NCBI GenBank assembly: GCA_037903475.1
Contig: JBAJFG010000131.1
Span: 186,001 to 250,000, forward strand
Length of the DNA stretch: 64,000 nucleotides
Source of the DNA: Ancylostoma caninum
Taxonomy: Eukaryota; Nematoda; Chromadorea; Rhabditida; Ancylostomatidae
Direction: 5' to 3'
The notes below the pieces were generated by a model. That model worked only from the letters and a program-made list of their open reading frames with translations, was not told the origin of the DNA and did no database searches. Positions 1 to 11,149 of the stretch are shown piece after piece. The number at the start of each line of letters is the position of its first letter. The first letter of the stretch is position 1. The position numbers and the translations under genes were made by a program.

Positions 1-664
1 CGGAATGAAGACAAAGACACAAAAGAAGCGATGGAATACATTATCCGACAACAACACCGTCCAGCAGGTATGCAGCGCCGCGTATGTGGTGCGGCGCGGC
101 AGACCAGTCGGGCGGTATTCTGCGATGTAAGAGATCGAATGGTGTTTCCACAATAATCCTACAGTATTGTGGTAAGATATAAAATGGTCATTAGACTTGA
201 ATAACCCTCTCTCTGGGAACATTCGGGACTGTTCGGCATATTACGGAAAAATGGTTGGAAGCGATACGAACAAAAGGTGAATCCTATGATTCATTAGATG
301 GTGATGGACTTTTGTACGAAGTATTTTTAGTATTGGCTGTATCCTGGGTGTGACGGCAATTTTTTGGAAGTGAGTAGAATTGGTTGCAGTTAATACAAGT
401 AAAAAACACTATCTAGAATTGCATCAGATCAACAAGCACGAAGAGGACATTTTTCCCGGGAGACGTGTTTCTATTGATTTTACTTCAAAATTCCCTCTAT
501 GATTAAACGACCTTCCGCAAAAAAGAAAAAGAGTGCCCACCTGTTTCAGACTGAAATCAGACCTACTCGTAGTTTCACTTGTAAACTCGCCACCACCAAT
601 GACTGTTTCATGTGGTCGAAATGCTGTACGTCGTTCACCCTGTAACAGTGAGGTGATTCTCCTC
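1..664. repeat. Duplicated exon-4 segment (pair of 6670-7158)
   Basis: Position 1 onward (CGGAATGAAGACAAAGACAC) aligns with 6670 onward almost base for base, through the GCGGCGCGGCAGACCAGTC stretch and exon 4. The alignment breaks at 664/665, where CR1-like sequence starts, whereas copy two continues into the exon 3/4 intron. About 170 bases at 231-402 are unique to this copy. The pair are in direct orientation. Confidence 0.85.
541..639 (-). CDS. Extra copy of SAXO-like exon 4 (33-residue repeat)
   Basis: This 99-nt exon encodes GERRTAFRPHETVIGGG and then EFTSETTSRSDFSLKQ, with a CAG acceptor and a GT donor. It differs from the exon at 7129-7031 at only a few bases, including Cys to Ser near its end. 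Its flanks (1-664) match 6670-7158, so this is a segmental copy of the exon and its downstream intron, not a pseudo-exon arising by chance. Copy 1-664 carries about 170 nt (231-402) that the other lacks. Confidence 0.7.
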
Positions 665-3600
665 ATGCATTGATCAGTATAAGTAGTTTGTTGTTTATGG
701 CTACCCCGCTTGCTGTTTCTTCTGTTCAGAGCCGTAAGAAAGGCCAGAAAAGGCAATTCATCGAGTTCGCGAGTCCAACCAATGCACGTGCTTATCTGGA
801 TGAACAAATCGATCAACTTCTAGGAGACGAATCCCTTCCCCGTCATCTAAGAACAGTTATAGCATGCCTTCTCGAAGACAGAAAGCAATTTAAAGTTCTT
901 GTGAGTCTTTGTAGTGAACTATCCGAGGAAGTCAGAACTCCTAAGGCTGAGAACTCCGTTCTCAAGAGTCAGCAGCCTAGTGCTAACAACAACCCTCCTC
1001 CTTCACCCTCTCTTCACAAGCATACTTCTGTTGTAACTACTAACACTCCCGTTCTCAGTGAGTCGTTCGAGGAAATCGAACGAAAACGTTCTGTGGTTAT
1101 AGCAGGCATTGTTGAGAGTAAGGATACTCTTGCATCTAATCGTGTGTTGCATGATTGTACTTGTGTGAGGGAAATCATGAATTTTTTGAACGTTGACTGC
1201 TCTACCGTTTCCGTGTATCGTCTAGGTCGCTATAATGTCAGTCATCCAAGATTGATTAAGGTTGTGCTTCCTGCTTCGTTTTTCCAGGCAGTTATTGCTA
1301 CGTGCGCCCCGTCTGAAGCATTTTAAAGTCTCTGGCCTTTTTGTCCGCCCTTCTCTTCCTAAGGGAGAGAGGGATAGACTACGCGCCGAGCGTGAAGCAC
1401 GCCGCAATAACCAGATGGTTGCCAATCAGTCGAGTCCATCTCAAGCCTCTCCAAGTTCAATGCCGGGTACTGTCGTTAGTAATAAACCCTGCACATCCTT
1501 CATCCTCTCGGAGCATTCCTGAGCCTAGGAAACCGTCGTCGGATTTCAGGAAGCAAGCTTTCTTTTATGCTCATTAATATCCGTTCACTACTCAAAAATA
1601 GGAATTTTCCTTTACTTCTGCTCACTCCTCGTCATTATGGCAAAGTGGCAATAACAGAAACGTGGGTTGAGGAATCCGCTGAGCTACTTCCTATCCTAGG
1701 AGCAATGTCCTCGCAGTATGACTCTTTTCGGTGTGACAGAAAAAATAAGAAAGGTGGTGATGTAGCGTTCTTAGTTCGAAAGGTGCTCCTACCCTTATTG
1801 GTCTTCAGGGAATCAGTTCATAATTCCTACGAATTGTTGTGCTGCGACTTTCCTCACTAGCCATCAATCGTTGCCTTCACTTGTACTTTATAAAACACCC
1901 TCCTGCGCAGTAGGAATGGCGGAACAAATGTAGAAAGCTCTAGGCGATTAGATATCTTGTGAAAAGGCGTGCATAATTGCGGTGACTTTAACATGCCTGA
2001 CATCGAATGGGTGCACTTGAGCCATTTGCATCTTTGTGTCAAAACATTTGGTTGAACTTTGCAGATGCTGCGGCCTGACACAACATGTCAGAAGTGGTAC
2101 ATTAGGGAATAACACTCTTGATTTAGTCTTGTCTAGCGATAAGTAACTAGTGGAGGAACTACAAGTTGACGTCCCTGTTGGCACTAGCGATCACTCCATA
2201 CATGTTAAGCTGAATCTTCCCATAGCAAGAGTTCCCAACGTTATTAAACATGACTTTAAAGCAGCCAACTTTAGTGAAATTAGGAACTACCGATACAATG
2301 TTGACTGGTATGGTTCATTGGATACAGTTGGTGGCGTTAATGAAAAGTATAAACTTTTCATTGCGATTTTATACCACTGCATCGACTTTTTTGCTCCAGT
2401 TATCGAAGCTCCCCTGAACATGTCCAGGGTTCCCTCACATCTCAGGTCACTGGCATACAGGCGCTTGCTGGCTTGGAACGCAGTCGTTGCTGAGGGAAAT
2501 AATGATAATTGGGAGAGGTACTCTAGGCTTAACAAATTGCTTGAAAGGAAGCTGTGAAAGTATAGTGCTAGTCTTGAAAAGAATGTTACTAGGTCAAAGA
2601 ACAAAAACGCCTTTTACAAGCTAGTGAATTTGAGAATTCGTCAGAAGCCTTCACTTGGGGCCTTGGTCAAAGACGATGGCAACATCGCTTACATTGATCG
2701 CGATAAAGCTGAATTGTTAGCGGATGCATTTGTACACTCATTCGGTAGCCCTAGTGCCATGTCAACTGTCTCTAGCGTTCCAGCTTTTCCAAAAATGAGC
2801 GATTCAGTATGGTTCCACAGGGATGAGCCTTATAATATACTCTCTTCTTGGCCTGCATCTTACTCTGACACACCTGATCATATTCCACTGATATTCATGA
2901 AGAACGTTCTGGATATAATCACTGGGCCGCTAGTGTATATCTTTAACTTGAGCCTTATGCGGGCAGAAGTACCTAGTAGATGGAAGCTCTCTTTTGTAAC
3001 CTCTCTGCCTAAGACACCTCCGTTCACCTCCCTGCTAACAATCAGTATTACCTCGATTTTCGCCAGGGCATTTGAAAAAATCCTTAAGAAAAGAATCCAA
3101 AAGCACCCTTCAAGAACATTCAATTATATCCTCATTCCAACATGGATTTCAAAAAGAAAAGTCAACGGTAACCGCTATGCTTCAATCTTTGAACGATTGG
3201 ACAATTAATGCTGATCACGGGCATGCCACAGATGTAGTCTTCCTCGATTTTTGTAAGGCTTCCGACAAAGTACCGAACGATAAGTTATTCTTGAAATTAG
3301 ATAGAATTGAAATCCATCATCGGATTGCAAGCTGGATTCAAGCATTTATTTCTAACCGTATTTTTGTTAAGCGTACAAGATTGTCTTTTTCGGAGCCAAG
3401 ACGGGGTCCCACAGGGGGGAGTTCTCTCTCCGATCCTTTTCAACATATATACGTATGAGCATCCCCAATTCATTTCAACATTTGGTGTTAACTGCGACCT
3501 TAAAATCTGAAAGTTCTGACAGGCTAGCACTTCAGAATGCAATCGATTTTATACACAAATGGTCCATAGATTGGAAGATCCCACCGTCAGAAGAAAAGAC

Positions 3601-6600
3601 TAAGCTAATGCATATTGGGCCCCGGAATACCTATCACGCTTATGTCATAGGAGAAACCCCGATTCAAGCACTTGACAAGTTTAAGGACTTGGGGTTTTTG
3701 CTTTTAAGCGACCTAAACTTTGACCACCACTGTGAACAAATCGCCGCTAAGGCCATTGGTGTAATGTACAAACTATTCAGGGCGTTGATTACTAAGATAG
3801 TTCGATTCCCCTGCTTGCCTTTAAAACTTACATTAGACCTTTACTTGAGTATGGTACCGTCATCTTTAACCCATACAAACGGAAGGTTAGTGATAAACTT
3901 GAGAAGTCCAAAATAGTTTCACAAGAAAACTCTCTACAAGGACAGTCGGCTTCTCTTATGATAGGATCCCCTCCACTAGGAAGAGGAAAGGGAATCTTGG
4001 CATTCACTCCCTTTCCTTTAGGAGAAGGGAATTTGACCTTCTCATGTTCCACGAACTTATTCGTGGTCATTGTGGACTTGACCCCGAGAAATACTGTTCG
4101 TTTAGATTTTCTATTACTAACGGTAGCACACTTAAGCTCCACCTTCCTAGAGCCAGGCTCAAATGCCGGTCACATTTTTTATTAGTAGAGCAGGTTCCGA
4201 TAACCTAGCACTGAGCAGAGTAAAAGCAGTTCTTACTAATCCTTGATCCTTCAAAAACATGGTCCGTAGTAGAGTGTTGCATTCGAAAAAATTTTTCGAA
4301 TATTCGAATATTCGAATAATCGAATATTTTGATATGGCCGAATATTCGAATAAACGAATATTTTGAAACGCCCGAATATTCGAATATTCGAATAAACGAA
4401 TATTTTGAAACGCCCGAATATTCGAATATTCGAATGAACAAATATTTCGACGTCTCCGAATATACGAATATTCGAATAATTCGAATATTCGATCATGAGC
4501 TTCGAATATTCGAATATTTCGAATATTTGGGAAGTTGCTCTACGTTTATCTCGACTGAGTATGCAAAGAGAAATTCCCTGAATAGAACAATTACTCATTA
4601 GGTTGCCGCGAAAGTTACTTAGTCACTTCACCACTATTCACTACTACTTACCTACTCAAAGTCACTTACTTTTGTGTGTTGCTAATTTTTTTTTTCGAAA
4701 CTGAAATGGAATTTTCTGTCCAAAACTTACATAAGGGTTAGTCAATGCTCTACCTATATCCAGTTTGTCCTATCATTCCGTTGCGATTATGACTGAAAAC
4801 ATTGTCACTGACTACAAGCATGTTCAGCTGCTCCTGGTTTGATAACTCAGAAAACGTAGCAACTCAAGGGGTGCCACAAAAGCGAGCGCCTCCTGGAACT
4901 GATTGAATAGAATCCGCGTAGTGGTATTCTTGACCTGGCAGAGGACCTCCAACGTCATCACAACACAGTATTTTTTTTACCTGCTTCTCCACGGGGAGGC
5001 AAGGAAATACGACGTGTGAATACCTCATGATCTGAGTGACCGCTAGTTTCAAGTGCGTAGAGTGCGTGCATAAATGCATAAACTTTTTGAGTTTTCAACA
5101 GAGCTTTGCTCAGCTAGCCATCTTGGTTACCGGTGACGAGAGGAGGGTTCTTTATGTAATTCACGCAAGGAAATGTGGTTGACTCTTAAGCCAATAACTG
5201 CCAAAACTACTGCATAAACGAGAACTACCTCCTCAGAAAGTACAAAGGAACCATTTGTTGAAAGCTGCTGCCAACAAAATTTACTGTTTGCGCAGAATAA
5301 TGATTTCGCTTGCATTGTGTAGATGTTTGTTATATTGAAGGAAAAGAATTAACCCGAAAAGACGTCCAAAAATGGCTGAAACTTTTGCGACGTCTAATAA
5401 AATAGACAACACTGAATAGAGTTAAGAAGCGGTGTTTCGAACCTAATTTCAAGTGAGCCCAGTTCTCAGCTGGCGGGTTCAGTATTGGAGCTACTAGCAA
5501 TTGCAAGAACCAACCCGATCCCAAATCACTGAAACCTCAAGATATGTACATACATAATGTTGCACTCGTTTCTGTATTGAGTCTGCATAAGTTTTTTTTG
5601 CTACAGCAACATACGTAGAATGTTACAGCCATATGATAAGTCAACATGAGTTTCTTTCTAGGTAATGAAAACAAATAGGAGCATTTTTAGGAGTTTTTGA
5701 CTCAGCCAACTAGTACGTCAATATTGTACGTACTTGCTAATCGCTTTGCTGGGTTTCCATCCAACATCTCGAGATCGTTTCTCAGAAAGGGTGCTTTGTA
5801 TTGTATAAATAAATGAAGTTAATTTCCCAAATTTTGTGCACAGAAGTTGCAGTGGCATGCTGGTGGTAAGGTTGCGGGATGGGATTGGAAAAAGTAGGAT
5901 TACTCGAAATGGAGGCGTGGAGCCTCCATGGCAGACTAGTATCATAAAGATTGGAAATTCCCAGTAAGCTCTTTGCGTTTCTGAAGTTTTTTTTTTCACC
6001 AAATTGAAGGCTCAAGACTTGCCACAAAATTGTAGCGATCTATCTACGTCAGCAGGTATTCTCAGACAATGTGCGGGGTGAGCCACGGTACAAATATTTG
6101 GCGTAGGCAACTCTACACTCAACCAAGTAATTGAACGCGGTCATTAAATTATCTATGTGGGGTTAGCCTGCAGAAAGTCCGCTGTCAGCCCCCCGAAATG
6201 ATAATGTGGCGTGCTGACAACGGCAGCAATGCATACTGGCGATGTGTGGGTGAAATTTTAGCAATAACAAATTTAGCGACGGTAGGTGCTTGCTGGTGGG
6301 ACTCGAGAATGATTATGAGAGCGAAGGTGTGAAAATGACTGCTCGATTATTCGAATGATCTAATATTCGAATCTACCCACCCCGAATATGCGAATATTCG
6401 AATAATCGAATAATTAAGAGTGATCGAATAATCGAATATTCGAATAAACGAATATTTTGAAAGCGCCGAATATTCGAATATTCGAATAATCCGAATATTC
6501 TGATTTTTCGAATATTCGAATGCTTCGAATAAACGAATATTCGAATATTCGAATAATTATTCGAATATTATTCGATTCGGTCAACACTCTAGTCCGTAGC

Positions 6601-7543
6601 TACAGTTTGTTGATGTAATTGTGGCGCATTAGTATCGATGTTCTGCTTATATTTCTGCCCAAGCAGTTCGGAATGAAGACAAAAACACAAAGGAAGCGAT
6701 AGAAAACATTATCCAACAGCAACATCGTCCAGCAGGTATGCAGCGCCGCGTATGTGGTGCGGCGCGGCAGACCAGTCAGGCGGTATTCTGCGATGTAAGT
6801 GATCGAATAGTGTTTCCACAATAATGCTACAGTATTGTGGTAAGATATAAAACGGTCATTAGACTTGAACAACCCTCTCTCTGGGAACAAAACACTATCT
6901 AGAATTTTATCAGATCAGGAAGTACGAAGAGGACAACATGTTTCCCGAGAGACGAGTTTCTATTGATTTTTCTTCAAAATCCCCCCTATGATTAAACGAC
7001 CTTCCATCAAGAGAAAATAAGAGAGCCCACCTGTTTCAGACAGAAATCGGACCTACTCGTAGTTTCACTTGTAAACTCGCCACCACCAATGACTGTTTCA
7101 TGTGGTCGAAATGCTGTACGTCGTTCACCCTGTAAAAGTGAGGTGATTCTCCTCTGATTTTCTCTGAATTACTACAATTACTAACCTGTTTCCCTCTGAA
7201 ATCGGCTCTATTTGTGGTTTGGCTGCTGAATTTCCCCGTATTAAGCGGCGTCTCTGCCGGTCGAATCGCTCGTGACCTAGAGATGCAACAGTAATAAGGC
7301 TATTAAGGACGAATGGCAAGTAGGGCATCCTACCTGACGCATTCTTTTCCAGGATATTGTGCTCCGTATTCAGAAGTAGCATTGCCGAACGCTCCTTGCG
7401 CAATCCAGCCGTCTTCCACGTGAGCGCATTTATGGTTACTAAGAGAATTCACATTACACTCTATAAAGTCAAATAGCCTATGTGAAATCATCTCACCCGC
7501 ACTGGCATATCTGACAAATACAGCGTTCCTCCTCTTCGGGCAT
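541..7543 (-). CDS. Second SAXO-like paralogue, 5' part; continues beyond the left edge
   Basis: Exons: 7543-7497, 7438-7334, 7276-7186, 7129-7031 and, after a 6.4-kb gap, 639-541. The first four have the same lengths (47, 105, 91, 99 nt) and phases as exons 1-4 of the complete gene at 23103-19583. They encode the start MPEEEERCICQICQCG, then NHKCAHVEDGW, then RSRAIRPAET, then the GERRTAFRPHETVIGGG repeat. No stop or frameshift is visible. Exon 639-541 is a near-copy of 7129-7031; both are phase 0-0, so it reads in frame after it. The gap holds a CR1-like retroelement and a hAT-type element. The third exon position onward is expected to the left of the window. It could be a functional gene with a very long intron, or a 5' gene fragment left by duplication. 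The intact exons favour a gene, but the insertions leave this open. Confidence 0.68.
697..1522 (+). pseudogene. CR1-like ORF1 (nucleic-acid-binding protein), frameshifted
   Basis: From ATG 697, an open frame runs to 1326. It begins MATPLAVSSVQSRKKGQKR, passes through a Glu/Leu-rich probable coiled coil (LLEDRKQFKVLVSLCSEL), a Ser/Pro linker, and a segment starting ERKRSVVIAGIVES. After about 1300 the continuation lies in another frame (LKHFKVSGLFVRPSLPKGE, then RDRLRAEREARR, to the stop at 1522). That block is typical of ORF1 in nematode and other CR1/Jockey elements. One frameshift near 1300-1320 therefore breaks the ORF. Family role: binding of element RNA and chaperoning of target-primed reverse transcription. 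Confidence 0.72.
1555..4200 (+). pseudogene. CR1-like ORF2 (endonuclease + reverse transcriptase), multiply broken
   Basis: Endonuclease pieces: NIRSLLKNRN and VAITETWVEES at about 1570-1680; FRCDRKNKKGGDVAFLV at about 1730-1780; DFNMPDIEW near 1985; GTSDHSIHVKLNLP at about 2180. These match the APE-type TETW, R.DR..GGG, GDFN and SDH boxes. A linker (2240-2760) leads to reverse transcriptase. LDFCKASDKVPNDKL lies at about 3240-3285 and GGVLSPILFNIYT at about 3413-3450. Next the sequence reads STFGVNC-DLKI, where family members carry the catalytic YADD-type box, so the box is lost in a small deletion with a frame change at about 3495. The thumb and C-terminal region (DFIHKWSIDWKIPPSEEK, then FKDLGFLLLSDLNFDHHCEQ) runs to about 3920 with further frame changes to 4200. 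The enzyme cannot be active. Confidence 0.82.
4287..4535. repeat. TTCGAATA-rich subterminal array, left end of the hAT-type element
   Basis: Many overlapping copies of the palindromic TATTCGAATA, with a longer unit of about 37-44 bp containing AAACGAATATTTTGAAACG repeated in tandem. The array starts 17 bases inside the TAGAGTGTTG end, and a mirror-type array lies at the other end. Confidence 0.8.
4536..6339. other. Interior of the hAT-type element, no recognisable gene
   Basis: About 1.8 kb between the two subterminal arrays. ORFs here are under 100 residues, start on arbitrary codons and show no transposase, BED-finger or hATC-like motif. I see no clear repeat structure in it either. Confidence 0.5.
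6340..6582. repeat. TTCGAATA-rich subterminal array, right end of the hAT-type element
   Basis: Dense TATTCGAATA palindromes abut the CAACACTCTA terminus. The array shares the AAACGAATATTTTGAAA unit with the left array. A small unrelated cluster of the same motif occurs near 23515-23540. Confidence 0.8.
6670..7158. repeat. Duplicated exon-4 segment (pair of 1-664)
   Basis: Same segment as 1-664, in direct orientation, containing the exon at 7031-7129. To the right it continues uninterrupted into introns and exons 3, 2 and 1 of the paralogue, so this is the parent-like context and the copy at 1-664 is the derived one (inference). Confidence 0.85.
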
Positions 7544-7969
7544 ACTGCTATCCAAAAAAGGAATTTTATACTAGCATTGTTCGCTTAAAATAGATGAAAC
7601 AATGGAGAGCAGAAATTTACAAAATAAAAGCGGAAAATAGAGTAGAAGGATGAAATTCAAGACAAAGCAGCAATGACGGGAAAATCCAGAACCTTGAAAC
7701 TAATCCACTAGGTCGTCAAGGAGGTTTTGGTGATCGGCCAAGTGTTTATAGACGTTCAAAAGCGCTTTCGTTTCTTTTCAAGAACATTTCTATCTTCCTT
7801 CAAAACATCTTCGTTTTACCGTATCATAAATTATAAGAATAGAAATACCAGCCGGCAAAAAGGCTCACTTCCAATGGTTGCTTTATTTTCTTTCGCCGTG
7901 GTCAAAAAGCGAGTGATCTGGCTCGAGCGATCGCGCCCTGTAGATTACCTAAGTTATAGCTGACTATAC
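7544..7969. promoter_or_regulatory. 5' flank of the SAXO-like paralogue
   Basis: About 430 bases upstream of the start codon at 7543 (the gene reads leftward). A GCAG acceptor-like dinucleotide lies directly before T-ATG, compatible with trans-splicing, but no leader can be seen. No TATA box or defined element is evident. A 78-residue plus-strand ORF here looks like chance. Confidence 0.3.
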
Positions 7970-8720
7970 AGTGTACCCGGCATCGCTCGGGTTTTTTTTA
8001 CTGCTCGGACTATTTCATACTGATGAGGATAATTGCTATTGCCGTTGAATTCACTGCGAATGCCCGTAGTTTTAGTGATGAGCATATTAGCGAGGCTTAA
8101 GTAACCCTTAAGTTATTAATTAAAAGTTATTTCGATTACAAATTTAACAGTTGTCATATTTGTGGTTATGGGTTTAACGTGTTCGATTGATCCAGCAAGC
8201 ACGCTCTGTATTCCTCAAGAGGCTAAAAAACAGACGAAATTACTGAATCTATATATTCGTGCGAAATAATTGTCATATTCGTGTTCAGCATATTGGAAAA
8301 TGCCAGAAGACGTGTCTTCACCCGCCCTCGAGCGAAAACATCGAAAAGTCAATAAAATCAATAAATCGAGAGTTCGTGTTAGATGGTTATGATATTCAAG
8401 GGGGGGGGGGCGTTCAGCGTACTCGAAAACTTCTGTACGTATGCCCCTGCCCGCCCACGAGCGAGAACAGAAAAGTCGATAAAATGATTAAATCGATAAT
8501 TTGGCGCTAAATTGTTGTCATATTCGTGTTCAGCGTATTGAGGAACCCTAGCAAGCATGTTTTTGCCAGTCAATGGGCAAAAATAACGAAAAATCAACAA
8601 AATCTATATAATCCATAAACCAATCGACATTTTCTGGCGGAGTGCGGCCTAAAACCTCCGCAGACCCTTGCTGGGTATGTAAGCAAAGTTTGATCCCGAT
8701 CGGTTTACCCTCCGCATTTT
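7970..8720 (-). mobile_element. Hairpin-ended tandem-repeat element, copy A (minus orientation)
   Basis: Read on the minus strand it contains the GGTCTGCGGAGGTT segment (8640-8680), then degenerate repeats of about 110 bp with ATTGATTTTTCG, GAAGACAYGTCT and CGCTGAACACGAATATGACAA, and ends near 7970-7990 in the stem-loop ACCCGAGCGATGCCGGGTA. The same order occurs at 43800-44665 and 61685-62705. The terminal hairpin and lack of terminal inverted repeats suggest a non-autonomous Helitron/Helentron-type element, but no insertion boundary can be proved. A truncated hAT MITE abuts it at 8725. Confidence 0.5.
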
Positions 8721-8724
8721 CTAT

Positions 8725-8960
8725 AAGGGGGGCGTGGGAAAAAAAGTGGAGTCCTCGCGGTTTCGGGGGCCCAGACGGAAAACAAAATTAATAAAAATAT
8801 TAATTATAACAAATGATTGGTAAAAATCACATTAAAATCAACAATAGAAATTAACATTTGAAAATAAACTAATACAAGATTTTTATTTGTATTCTAAAGT
8901 AATTTCAAAAACTTGGTGACCCATTCTCGAGGGGGGTGGCGAGGGGGGCAAAAACACACT
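8725..8960. mobile_element. hAT MITE, degenerate copy without ends
   Basis: The interior matches the MITE at 55645-55924 in the same orientation: GCGTGGGAAAAAA, AGTCCTCGCGGTTTCGGGGG, CCCAGACGGAAAA, then the AT-rich core and CCATTCTCGAGG. The CAGTGGCGGA ends are missing. Confidence 0.65.
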
Positions 8961-9329
8961 ACACATCTCGCATTTGTTCACAAACATCTCAACTGCAAAT
9001 AAAAAACCAACTCTATACCCTGAAGTACTAAGAAAAGCGCGCACTTGATCTGATAGGAATGATTTTATAAATAGACTAAAACAAAAAATCTTTTATCAAC
9101 ACTAGGCTATGATCATTTCCTTACTTCTCGTAGAACTTCAAAACTTGAAAAAAAAAGTGGGAACCTACGTGACAACCCAATATGAATAATATTCGAGGTT
9201 TCGTTTTGGAGGTGAAATTGACGTAAATGTGGTAAGGCCACTGATTATTTGATGGATTGAATTATTAGAAAGTTGTTAGGCGCACATGGCGCACACGAAC
9301 GTCTGCCTATAACGTGCAAGAAGGTTGAA

Positions 9330-10265
9330 AACTACGAAAAATTTGCATGAAAATTAAAGAAAGATCGTATGCGACAAAAGGATAGCGAGCAATGTTTTCG
9401 TTGCATATAGTGCAGACGGCTGGCTCGATTCAGGGCGGGTTCGATGGACGGGACAATGGTTTCCTGGGACGGCTGCCAACGATAACATGCAGACAGACGT
9501 TCCATAGGAACAAAAGCACGCAACACCTCCTTTGCAATAGCGTATGAAGGAAGTAATTGGAATGGATAAAGTAAACATGTAAACAGAGTATGTAAACAGA
9601 TCTCTCTCAACTAATTAATTGGCGTGAATCGATCTCTACTAGGAGGTCTTTTGAATTATTACAGAAAATTTACATTTTATTAAAGAAGGGAACAAAGAGT
9701 ATTGAATAAACTTTATTCAATATCTATAAGATATCTTAATTTTATTAAAGTATGACCTAATTCCAACTTGTAAAGCTGCAATTTTCTAACATTCTCTTGT
9801 GACGGCTACGTTTTTGAACAAATAAGCACGAAATTTATACAGCAAACAAACCAGGAGTTTTTCGCAACAAATGGGACACAATCTAGGTTTTCCCGTGAAG
9901 TATTCGGCTCTATTTCTGGAATTTTCGGGAGTGCCTAGTGTTTGCAGGTTGGGGAATACAACTTGTGAATACAACCTATGGCAGGAAAGCGTGACATAAG
10001 CTGTTGTTCTTAGGACAAGGCAGTCAAGTGAGTGTTGATGTTTCTAATCGTAACAACTGCTAATTGGAATTCACTACGAATACAGGACTCCTGAGCTCTC
10101 AAGCCAACCGCTTCCGCTGTGTTTGTTGGCATCGCACAGCAACGGCGAATTCATCAGGGAAACGCTTCGTCACTTGTTTTGGTGTATGCACTCCATGAGC
10201 GCCGAGGACAGAATTCGTGCAGGGTTTCTTTTCGTGGCACAAATCGATAGTCAGGCAAACATGTT
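9330..10265. repeat. Duplicated 5'-side block, copy 1 (pair of 24975-25840)
   Basis: Conserved pieces in the same order in both copies include GGCTGGCTCGATTCA, CGTTCCATAGGAACAAA, TTTGCAATAGCGTA and CGCTTCGTCACTTGTT. On the minus strand both copies can encode LPSYAIAK, FVPMER and WQPxQETIVPxxExALNRAS-x-HY, and an N-K-stop end near 10170. This suggests exons of an unrecognised minus-strand gene, or its remnant. Together with the SAXO exons at 7.0-7.5 kb it forms a block of about 3.3 kb also present at 22.6-25.8 kb. Confidence 0.6.
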
Positions 10266-11149
10266 GGTATGACAATCTACAGGGTGGCCTAGAATTATGA
10301 CAGCAGCTCTCGAGCTAGTACACCTTTGATTTATTTCAGGGTAACCATGCATATTTGATAGCTGTTGGTCTGCACTTTCAATATACACATAATAGGTCAT
10401 TAACTTCGGGATAACTCTTGCTTACCGCCTTTGCAAAACCAGCATCCATTTTAATAACAGTGTCGTTTTGACGCACTACGCTTTGAAATGGCCGGTGGTA
10501 TCCAAGAAATTTTTTTAATGCAAAGACCCGACAGGGCTAACATATAGAACCAAAATATGAAATGTCTTATACATTTTGCAGGGGAGTCAAGGATGCACGG
10601 AGATTTTACCAAATTTAGGAAGTAGCCCTCGAATCCTGTGGATTTCAGAATCCCAATGTTTCTTTTTCACTTTCTGTTTGCTAGTGAGCATGAAAAAAAC
10701 GCCAATGTTGTGAATTTCGCTGAAATGCGTTTTATGAGTGCGTCACTTTTTGTTACCATAATTGTCCGCAGCTCTGTATTGTTGGGCTTAGTGTCATAAG
10801 CCCTCTGAGACTCTATTCAATCAACTCGGCATTTTATTAATTAAATATCGAAGGAATAGGGGCCCACAGATAAGATGGAATACAAAATAGAAAACAGCAG
10901 GTGAACGACCATAAAAATAAGGAGGATAGAGGACAGAAGGCGTAGAAAAATCTTACAGCTCCAGTGCACACATTCTTATGTATGTAGTGCCTACATTTCG
11001 AGTTGAACTACAAAGCCCATTGTTTTGATTATTAACTAACTAATTGATTAGGTAGCATATTATAAGCAAGTATTTTAATGTCGTATAAGAGTGGGTGATA
11101 TGTAGTGTGGTCCGATGAACAATTGATAGATTACTGATAATAAAGCCAC
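10266..11149. other. Unassigned spacer
   Basis: No ORF over 60 codons and no repeat or motif I recognise. AT-rich, non-repetitive within the window. Confidence 0.4.

Larger units (their letters stand above)
665..4250 (+). mobile_element. CR1/Jockey-type non-LTR retrotransposon, inactive
   Basis: One element with the order ORF1, endonuclease, reverse transcriptase and C-terminal tail, all on the plus strand. Protein pieces lie in shifting frames with several stops and small deletions, so the copy is dead. It sits in the intron of the SAXO-like paralogue, in antisense orientation to that gene. The 3' end is placed near 4250, just before the 8-bp target duplication of a hAT-type element (4262-4269). 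The 5' boundary is where the duplicated gene segment breaks off (664/665). I cannot define a poly-A tail or a target-site duplication for this element. Confidence 0.85.
4262..6599. mobile_element. hAT-type non-autonomous element, 2322 bp, with 8-bp target duplication
   Basis: The element spans 4270-6591. It has inverted ends TAGAGTGTTG / CAACACTCTA and is flanked by a perfect 8-bp direct repeat GTCCGTAG (4262-4269 and 6592-6599). TAG/CAG-type ends plus an 8-bp duplication are the hAT signature. Just inside both ends lie arrays rich in TTCGAATA (4287-4535 and 6340-6582), which could be subterminal transposase-binding repeats. No hAT transposase is recognisable inside (only unconvincing ORFs under 100 aa), so it is probably mobilised in trans or is a deletion derivative. 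Confidence 0.75.

Noticed and set aside
4205..4601. ORFs on both strands encoding repeated SNIRIFG / EYFETPEYSNIRIN
   Set aside because: Translation of the TTCGAATA satellite of the hAT-type element, open in both directions because the unit is palindromic.
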